A program made the translations under genes and the position numbers. 64,000 bases of DNA from Gaeumannomyces sp. JS-464. Taxonomy: Eukaryota; Ascomycota; Sordariomycetes; Magnaporthales; Magnaporthaceae. The notes beneath the pieces are model-generated. The model was not told the origin of the DNA, ran no database searches, and saw nothing but the letters and a program-made list of their open reading frames with translations. Numbering within the stretch: position 1 is the stretch's first letter; every line of letters starts with the position of its first letter. Location of the stretch: assembly GCA_002197995.1 (NCBI GenBank), contig NGZR01000002.1, positions 930,001-994,000 on the forward strand. The letters run 5' to 3'. Positions 56,800-64,000 of this stretch are shown here, in pieces.

Positions 56800-58690
56800 G
56801 TTTAACCAAATTAGTTCGCTATTTTCTTTTACTTAATTAACCTTTTTATAAACGCTTTTAACGTGGTTTACAAGCGAGTGCCACATATAAGCGAATGCCA
56901 CACGTGAAAAATACATATTAAACAGCGTTTTCTTTCGATTAAATAACTCGCCCAATTTACAGTTAAATTTAACCAAATTTTAACTACGTACATTTAACCA
57001 CATAGAGATTATAATATGATTTTCCGCATTTTTATTATTACTTCTTTAAGGTTAATTGCGCACTTAGCACAGTATATTATACAGTATTACAAACTAACTT
57101 AAAAGGAGTAATAGTAAAAATCGAAGAAAATTACATTAAATTTCCTATTTAATTAAGTATAATATTTTTAAATTTGGTTAAATTTAGGCTTAAATTGGCC
57201 GAGTTAGCAAGGGTGTCGAAAATCGCGTTTAACACGTAATTTCGACGTGTAGCACTCGCTTGTAAACCACGTTAGCCCTTTTTGTAAATTAATTTATAAC
57301 CGTTAGCATAAGTGTTAAAAGCTACCCCGGTAATTGGAAATCCAAAATTTAATATATTCGAATTACGAAATTGCGTTTTTAACTATTTAAAGCGTTTTAA
57401 AAGTTTAAAGTTCGGCGTTGTTTAAAAGCTTTTTAAAAAAGTTAAAATTTATAACTTTATATCCAGCTTTTTTAAAACCGAATCCGGATTAAAAAAGCAA
57501 AACTAACCTTTTAAAAACTTTTTCCGATGTTTTTTTTAATTATAAAGTTAAAAAATGCCGTTTTAAACGCCGAAAAGAACTTGGTTTTAATTACGTGGTT
57601 AACGTGTAACCTTATTAAAGTTTTTATTTATTAACCATACGCTTTTTTTAACGGCTTAAAACATTTAACGTTAAACGGTTAAAAAAAAGTAAAACGAATA
57701 TAAAGGTTTGCAAAGCGTAATAATGTTATATTTTTAATAATAAAGCTCGAAATTTGCTAAATAATAGCTTTTATTTCCGTTTAGCATTAAAAAACGATAA
57801 AGGCTTTTTATACGCGATATAATATGTTTATCGAAATGCCGAATTCATTTTAAGCCGAGTTTGTTCGTAATTTACCTGTTAAAACTAAGTAAAATAACCT
57901 AATTGCGTAAAAAGTCGGTTTTTAAATACCAATAAGCTAAATAGTATTACTTTTTAACGAAAATAAATAAAAAAAATCGCTTAACCGCAAAAGTTAACTT
58001 TTTAAATAATTATAGCTTATTCCCGGTTATTAAATTGGATTAGCTTTGCTTTATTACAGCTTTTTAACGTTATAATAATTATAACGGCGGCGATTATGCT
58101 AATAAAAAAGCCAGTTTCGTCGAAATTGTAAATATCGTTATTTAAAATGCTATATTTAGCTATAATATTCCGTATAAAATCGAATTAAGCAAAAACGAGT
58201 TTAAAATTTTCGCATTTAGCTTTTTAATAATCGTATTTTCGAATTTAACGCGTATTAAACTCCGGGCGGCGTTTAACTAATTTCGCGACTTAATTAGTCC
58301 TAATAATGCCCGCGTCGCGTTTAAAAAGCAATTAATTAGCCATGTTTTTAACATTAAAAAGCCGGGGAGGAAATGCGTGAAAATTTAGCTTAAATATGTA
58401 TTTAATAAGCGCTTTTTTTTCGAATTCCGTTAATTTTCGAAAGTTAAGCTCGCGGTCGCGTCGAGCAAGTTAACCGCTTTTACGCCAGGCGAAAATAAAA
58501 TAATTAACCGCGTAAGTTTTAGCGGCATTTCGAACGTTTAATTTCGAATTTAATTTAATAGTTTAAAAAGTTAAAATAATTTTGCTTTCGTCGTTTTTAT
58601 TTGCTATTATTTATTATGGAAATGTTCGTGGATAAAATTTAATTAACGCGTAAACGCGTATTAGTAATCCATTTAATAATTTAATTTATT
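56800..58690 (-). mobile_element. Fot1-like copy 2, strongly decayed, carrying a MITE
   Basis: The minus strand follows copy 1: for instance 57430-57600 is the complement of 53700-53850 (ending KTAFFNFI...FNPDSVLKSWI), 58060-58160 covers the DETGF region and 58380-58500 the CENP-B region. Divergence is larger than expected from RIP alone, so it is a separate lineage. The right end lies near 58690; the left end is uncertain and could reach 56500. No matching terminal repeat was found. Confidence 0.65.
56861..57272. mobile_element. 412-bp MITE with Fot1/pogo-type ends
   Basis: Perfect ends ACGTGGTTTACAAGCGAGTGC (left) and its complement (right, GCACTCGCTTGTAAACCACGT), flanked by TA (56859-56860 and 57273-57274). 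No coding capacity. It carries AAGCGARTGCCAC twice at 17-bp spacing at the left end, the same layout as the Fot1 copy 1 TIR. It interrupts Fot1-like copy 2, whose sequence can be followed on both sides. Confidence 0.85.
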
Positions 58691-59409
58691 TAGTAATAAA
58701 CCCCGTTAATTTAATTTATCGTTTAATCGTTTTGCTTTAATGTTAAACTGTTTTTCGCTAGCGATTCGTTTTCGAAAATAAACGCTTTCTTTTTTTTAAA
58801 AAATCGGTTTTTATTCGTTTTTTTATTAATTTAATCCGTTATGCGTTATTAAACTTTTTTAAATTTTGTTTAGGGGTTTTTATACAGCTTTTTAAGTTTT
58901 TCGATAGGTATTTTTTTGCTATTAAAGCGTAATTTTTTACATTAGGTTTTTCGTACATTGTAAATATTAACCCGTAGTTAATATAATACGGCGTTACCTT
59001 CGTATTTTTATAAATTAAAGTGTTATAAACGTATTAAACCAATAAAAGCAATTATACTTAGTTAGTTTATTTATAATTAACGAAATATCGTAAATACTAT
59101 TTTAACGTTTAATTCGTTCGTTTAGTTTAACCATTTATTTAAAAGTGGTTAGCCGTTAATAGTAAAAATTCGGTTTTTAATTTAGCCGTTAACCTTTTCC
59201 AAAACCTGTTAGTAAATAACTTATTTTAATCCGTAATAATATTTTCCGGCATCCCGTAATTAACTACTATATGTTTTAAAAATATGTAAACGAAATTTGG
59301 TATAATGCTGCTTTTTTAATAAGGTAGGAAATACGCGTATTTAGTAAATCGATTTACGATTACTAATGTATTATCGTACTGTATTTCCGTTAAAAGTTGT
59401 AAAAATATA

Positions 59410-60102
59410 AGGTTTTAATTGGGGCGTGTTTGCGCTAAGCATAGTAATTAATAAGGTTACGTTTAGTTAATGCGGGTTTTATTAAGCACTACAAGTAATG
59501 CTGGCAAAGCTTTAAACTTAATAAGTAATACAGGCTTATATTGCAAAAAAAGTGCGCTAATAGTCGCTTTTTTTATGTACCTTTCGACATCGATCCCGCG
59601 GGCCCCCTGCTTAAAAGGGTTTTAATACCGCACGCGATTTTCCGATAAATTATTTTAAAAAGGAAATTAAAAAATCGACCCACGGCTATTAAAGCTATTT
59701 TTACGTTAGGCTTCCAAATTTAACTTGTGCAATTTTTAGCCTTGTTTTAGCGCGTGTAAAGTAAGTAAATCGGGTAGTTTTACAACGGTTAACTTAAGCG
59801 TTATAACACGTAATAAGCCGATTTTATGCATAAATCCACAAAAGTACAAAGTAAGTAATACAAAGTAGGTAGTGTAAAGTAGGTAAAGTTTATGCACTTA
59901 ACTTTAGCTAAATATATTAGTTCTTTTTAACACTCTTTTTTTTACTACTTTTTTAAACAAAATAGGAAAAGTTATTTTTATTAAAAAATAATGCGAAAAT
60001 TAAAGTACGAAAGGAAATTTTCTATGTGTTAACCAGCATTATTAATAATTAAAAAACACAAAAGTAAAAATTAAGCCTTTAAATAAAAGCTTAAAAGCTT
60101 TA
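59410..60102. other. Unassigned AT-rich segment with short direct repeats
   Basis: No gene or known element recognised. Short direct repeats built on AAAGTARGTA occur at about 59838-59888, and related CAAGTAATGCTGGC / AATAAGTAATACAGGC units near 59488-59535. Confidence 0.4.
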
Positions 60103-60530
60103 TATTATAATTAAAGGCTTACTTTTAAAGTAAAGCGCTTTAAAAGTGGTTTTAAACAATTGCGCTAGTTAAAGCATAAAGTAAACACGTAATTAAAAAG
60201 TAACATTAATTACTTGCTTTAAAAGATGTTTAAAAGCTAACTTAAATTAACTAATACCCAGGTTTTAATTAAAACTATTTAGCATAAAAAGGACTTTTTT
60301 TATTATATACTTCCCAGCTTTTACGCTAATTCTTTAATTCGTCGTAATTTTGTAAATTATTACAAATCGCTTCGTTAAAAGTTAATTTGTTATAATTTTT
60401 TAAATTACTACGAATTTTTAAATGTTACGTAATTTCCGACCTAGTACGGGGTAAAAGTTCGTTTTTTTAATCCACTTTTTTTAATATCCTAACATTTAAC
60501 TTTTTACCCCTTTTTGTTTTAATCGTAACA
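60103..60530 (-). repeat. 3' LTR of a third chromovirus copy
   Basis: 428 bp, closely related to 21472-21898 (same subfamily). The first bases TGTTAC have become TATTAT. It is followed by TTAGGTTTCCCTTTTTAGG, a polypurine-tract complement, so the element is on the minus strand and extends right. Confidence 0.8.
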
Positions 60531-61964
60531 TTAGGTTTCCCTTTTTAGGTTAAATTTTTTTAGCTATTTTTTGCAACCCCGTCCTTTTATTAACTGGTAA
60601 GTACTTTCCTTTTCCATTATTTCCTATCTTTTTATTTTATTTTAATAAAAATGTTTAATTAATTGCAAAAACGCAAGTTTATTCCTTTTTTAATACGTTA
60701 TTATAAGGACCTTTTAACTGCTATTACGTTATTTTTTATTAAAATGCCTTTTTGCATTAATTTTAAAACGCGTGGCTTTTCGTCGTGCGTCGCATTTTTT
60801 ACCGAATTTAACCGTTATTCGAAATGCGTTCGAAATAACAAATAAAGTATAACGTGTTAAGGGTTTTTTTAACACCTTTCGTCGTTACGCATCGCTAATT
60901 AAATAAAAAGCTTAAAAAGGCTAAAAACCGCTTTCGTACCAAATCGAATCGTATTTTTCGATTATGTAAATAAAAAAAACTGTTAATTAAAAAGATTTAC
61001 CAAGTTGTAAATCGTATATTAACGACTTAAAAAAAGTCGGAGCAAGCTGTTCGGGAATAAATAACGGAAATGGCTAATTAAGCTCCTCCCATTTCCATTA
61101 TTCGTAAATTTTTTGCGTTATTTCCGAATTAAGTTAAATTAAGCGTTAATTTAAACTTTAACTTATTTGCTTTTTTTAATAAGCTATTTTAAGTTAAGCG
61201 TGCCGAGCTGTATTTAAAACACTTTTTTTTAAATTACTCGTGTTAACTTTTTTTGTAAAACTCGCTGTTAATACTTCGTAAAAAGTTCCTAATAATGTTT
61301 AAAGTTTATTACTTTTTCCCACGTATTTTTTTTATAACCGTACTTTTTCCATTTAATTAGGTACTTTTTAAACCTGTTTTTTTTAACTTATAATTTAAAA
61401 AGTTTTCGATTTTACATTCGTTTTTTAGTTCGATTTTTATTAATTCGTTTAATTTTAAATTAAATAGTGTTAATTAAGTAAAAAAATGTAAAAAACCGGG
61501 TGGGATTTTATAGTTAATAGTAATTAAAATTCGTAATTTACGTTTAAAACTTTTCTTAATTTTAAAAAATCCCAGTTTTTTATAATTTAATTTATCGTTT
61601 AATCGTTTTATTTTAATATTTCGTTAAAAAGCTAAACGTTATCCTCCTTTTTAAAAATCGGTTTTTCGATTTCTTTTTATTTGTTTAAAAGTTATTCGGT
61701 GTTATAACTTTTTTAACTTTATTTAAAAATGTTTATATAGTTTAATAAACTTTATTATTTGTATTTCCGCTATTAAATCGTTTTTTCACTTTAAGTTCTT
61801 TATACACTGTAAACGTAAACTTAAATTTGTAAAAAACGATATAGTTTTTATACTTTCGTAAATTAAACTGTTATAAACGAATTAAATTATAAAAAATAGT
61901 TATACTTAATTGTTTTATTTATAATTAACGTAAAAACGTAAATATTATTTTATAATTTAGTTTA
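60531..61964 (-). mobile_element. Internal part of the third chromovirus copy, truncated
   Basis: Follows 21899-23292 of the nested copy almost throughout, including the chromodomain/integrase C-terminal region near 61290-61680. The match stops abruptly at about 61962-61970, where plus-strand pol sequence begins. Heavily mutated. Confidence 0.65.
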
Positions 61965-64000
61965 AGTTATATGCATTAAATATTTTAAAAGTTGTTTAAC
62001 GCGAAGCTTTTTATTAAGTTAAAAAAATGTATATAACATTTTTAAGAAATCGCTTTTTTAAAGTTTGTAATTACATTAAAACAAGTTTTTATAAACTTTA
62101 AAAAAGGTTAAAAGTGAAAGATTGGCTCGTATTTACAAGTGTTACGAAAATACGAGGATTTTTAAAAATTTTAAACTTTTATAAACGGTTTATTCGTAAT
62201 TATAACAAAATCGCTACGTTATTTACAAACTTTATTAAAAACAGCTATTAGTTTTAATAAGAAAGGTAAAAATAAAAAGCTTTTAAGTATTTATAAAACG
62301 CCGTGTTTAAGGAACTAGTATTAGCATTTCCGGATTTTAAAAAACTTTTCGAAATTAAAACTAACGCGTTAAATTACGCGATTGACAACCAGCTCGGATA
62401 ACGAAACGATTAAAAACGGTTATACTTTTATACGTTTATTTTTTAAAAGTTAAACGAATTTAAATTAAATTACTAAATTTATAATAATTTTTTTTAGCAA
62501 TTATTTAAACATTCGAAAAATGGCGATTATATTTTTACAAAGTTAAACATTAAGTTATAATATATATAAATTATAAAAACTTAACACATTTTACTATTAG
62601 TAAAACTTAAATAAGCGGTAGGTTCGTTAAAACGAGCTTTTGCAAAATTATAATATTTGAATTAAGTATTAAAAAGAATCGAAAAACGGATAAACGAATG
62701 CTTTAAACCGACGATCGAATTATTAAATCGCTATGCCGAAAAAAACACGCGTAATTTTAACGGAAAAACTAAACGGATTTTTAGTTTTAGCATAAAAAAT
62801 ATTAGTTAAAACAGTTCGGTAAAAAAATTTTTAAACTTTTAAAAAGATTTAACAAGTTTATAACTAATTAACACATGGTTATTAAAGTATAATTAAAACG
62901 TGGAAACAGTTACGATAGTATTACAAATTCGCAAAAATTCGAGCCGAAATATTAAACGTAATAAAAAATTGCGAAAATTATGCTAAAAATAAAGCTAATA
63001 ACTATAACTTTACGGGTTATTAAAACCTTTGCTAGCGTTTAACAAGGTATGGTAAAAAGTTATTATAAATTTCGTTATTAAATTTCCTAATCCAAAAACC
63101 TTTTAACGGAAGTAAAGTACAATAACGTAATAGTAATAATAAATAGGTTTACTAAATGCGCTTTATTCTTACCATGTAAAAAAAGTAGCAACGTTACCAA
63201 ATTAGCGTACGTTTTTATTAAACACGTAATAGCGAAATACGAAACTTTAAACCGTTTAATTACGAATAAAAATAAGCTATTTATAAATAAGTTTTGGGAA
63301 AGGTTTACAGTTAAGTTAAAAGTTAAACATTTTTTATTTACGGCTTACCATTTTAAACAAATAAATAAACAAAGCGAATAAACGAAACCATGGAATAATA
63401 TTTACGTTATTACGTTAATTACAAGCAAAATAATTAAGTATAACTACTTTTTATAGCTTAGTTCGCTTATAACAGCTTAATTTATAAAAGTATAAAATTA
63501 CACCGTTTTTTGCAACTACGTGTTTACGCTTACAGCGTATAAAAAACCTAAAGTAGGAAAATACGTTTTAACAGCGGAAATACAAGTAAAAAAGCTTATT
63601 AAATTAAATAAACACTTTTAAACAAACCTAAAAAAGTTAAATACCGCATAGCTATTTAAACGAATAAAAAAAAAATCGAAAAACCGACTTTTAAAAAAGG
63701 AAATAACGTTTATCTTTTTTAACGCAATATTAAAACAAAACGATTAAGCGATAAATAAAACTATAAAAAAACTAAAACTTTTTAAAATGCTAAAAAAAAT
63801 CTCGGACGTAAATTACGAATTTCGATTATTACCGATTATAAAATCCCACCCGGTTTTTTACGTTTCCTTATTTAAACCGGTATTACTTGGTTTAAAATTA
63901 AACGAGTTAATAAAAGTTAAGCTAAAAAAAAACAAATATAAAGTTAAAAAAATCTTAAATTATAAATTAAAAAACAGGTTTAAAAAGTACCTAATTAAAT
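61965..64000 (+). mobile_element. Plus-strand chromovirus pol fragment, runs off the window
   Basis: Parallels 46970-49015 of the complete copy: the end of RT (from just after the YLDD block), RNase H (about 62320-62710), integrase (about 62870-63750) and the start of the chromodomain (63950-64000). No LTR precedes it. RIP is heavier than in the complete copy. The 3' end is cut by the window. Confidence 0.7.

Larger units (their letters stand above)
55808..59410 (-). mobile_element. Internal region of the subfamily-3 Gypsy element, split by a Fot1 relative
   Basis: 55808-56500 corresponds to the 3' non-coding part of the chromovirus, and 58700-59410 resembles its integrase region (compare 22960-23290 and 31190-31260). 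The two pieces are separated by a decayed Fot1 relative. The end near 59410 is where similarity to the other copies fades. Coding parts are unreadable beyond short blocks. Confidence 0.5.

Noticed and set aside
56861..57272. Terminal repeat of Fot1 copy 2
   Set aside because: The left and right ends are perfect complements only 412 bp apart with their own TA duplication, and Fot1-like sequence can be followed on both sides, so it is an independent MITE.
21472..64000. Centromere or pericentromere
   Set aside because: AT-rich RIPed chromovirus nests are typical of fungal heterochromatin in general. Nothing here distinguishes a centromere without chromatin data.

Overview
The window looks like a filamentous ascomycete (Pezizomycotina) chromosome. 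Three things support this: short spliceosomal introns with GT...CTAAC-type...AG signals, gene fragments of fungal type (aflatoxin-aldehyde-type aldo-keto reductase, fungal-rhodopsin-like membrane protein, PLC-like phosphodiesterase), and a transposon graveyard whose decay pattern is that of repeat-induced point mutation (RIP). In the graveyard C->T and G->A changes turn CAA/CAG into TAA/TAG, TGG into TAG and GAC/GAT into AAC/AAT. No long intact transposon ORF survives, and the DNA becomes strongly AT-rich after about 16 kb. I could not run any search, so family names rest on motifs, domain order, terminal repeats and target-site duplications (TSDs) read by eye.

Layout, left part (1-21.2 kb). 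A non-LTR retrotransposon (LINE, Tad1/I-like, with RNase H) occupies 1-3206 on + and is cut by the window edge. A second, nearly full-length copy lies in the opposite direction at about 14739-21230. Between them sit two inverted copies of a 2.8-kb DNA transposon with ~50-bp terminal inverted repeats and 9-bp TSDs (Mutator-like by these criteria), at 3822-6585 and 8474-11264. The low-copy DNA around them holds a truncated, frameshifted fungal-rhodopsin-like gene (-, to 8473), a decayed PLC-like phosphodiesterase (+, about 12080-12690) and one nearly intact aldo-keto reductase gene (-, 12882-13999) with one intron, a TATA box and one homopolymer frameshift. The TSDs of the two Mutator-like copies are exchanged and inverted. 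This is the signature of an inversion of the 1.87-kb segment between them, or of a misassembly there.

Layout, right part (21.2-64 kb). Positions 21472-54740 are one Ty3/Gypsy chromovirus on the minus strand, itself only about 7.1 kb long, expanded to 33 kb by six independent insertions into it: a second Gypsy family (23293-30738), a solo LTR (30960-31147), another solo LTR (32661-33103), a third Gypsy family (34095-41463), a Tc1-like element (41979-50798) that itself contains a complete Gypsy chromovirus (43147-50572), and a Fot1/pogo element in the 5' LTR (52609-54460). Nearly every insertion is confirmed by a TSD, several of them with exactly the transitions expected from RIP. Right of this nest are another minus-strand Gypsy 3' LTR (55352-55807), a decayed Fot1 relative with a 412-bp MITE, a further minus-strand Gypsy 3' LTR (60103-60530), and a plus-strand Gypsy pol fragment that starts abruptly near 61965 and runs off the window.

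Functionally, the only candidate for a working host gene is the aldo-keto reductase. Everything else is mobile DNA at different stages of decay, or host genes broken by it. I found no tRNA I would call functional, no rRNA, no CRISPR array and no evidence of a multi-gene host system.
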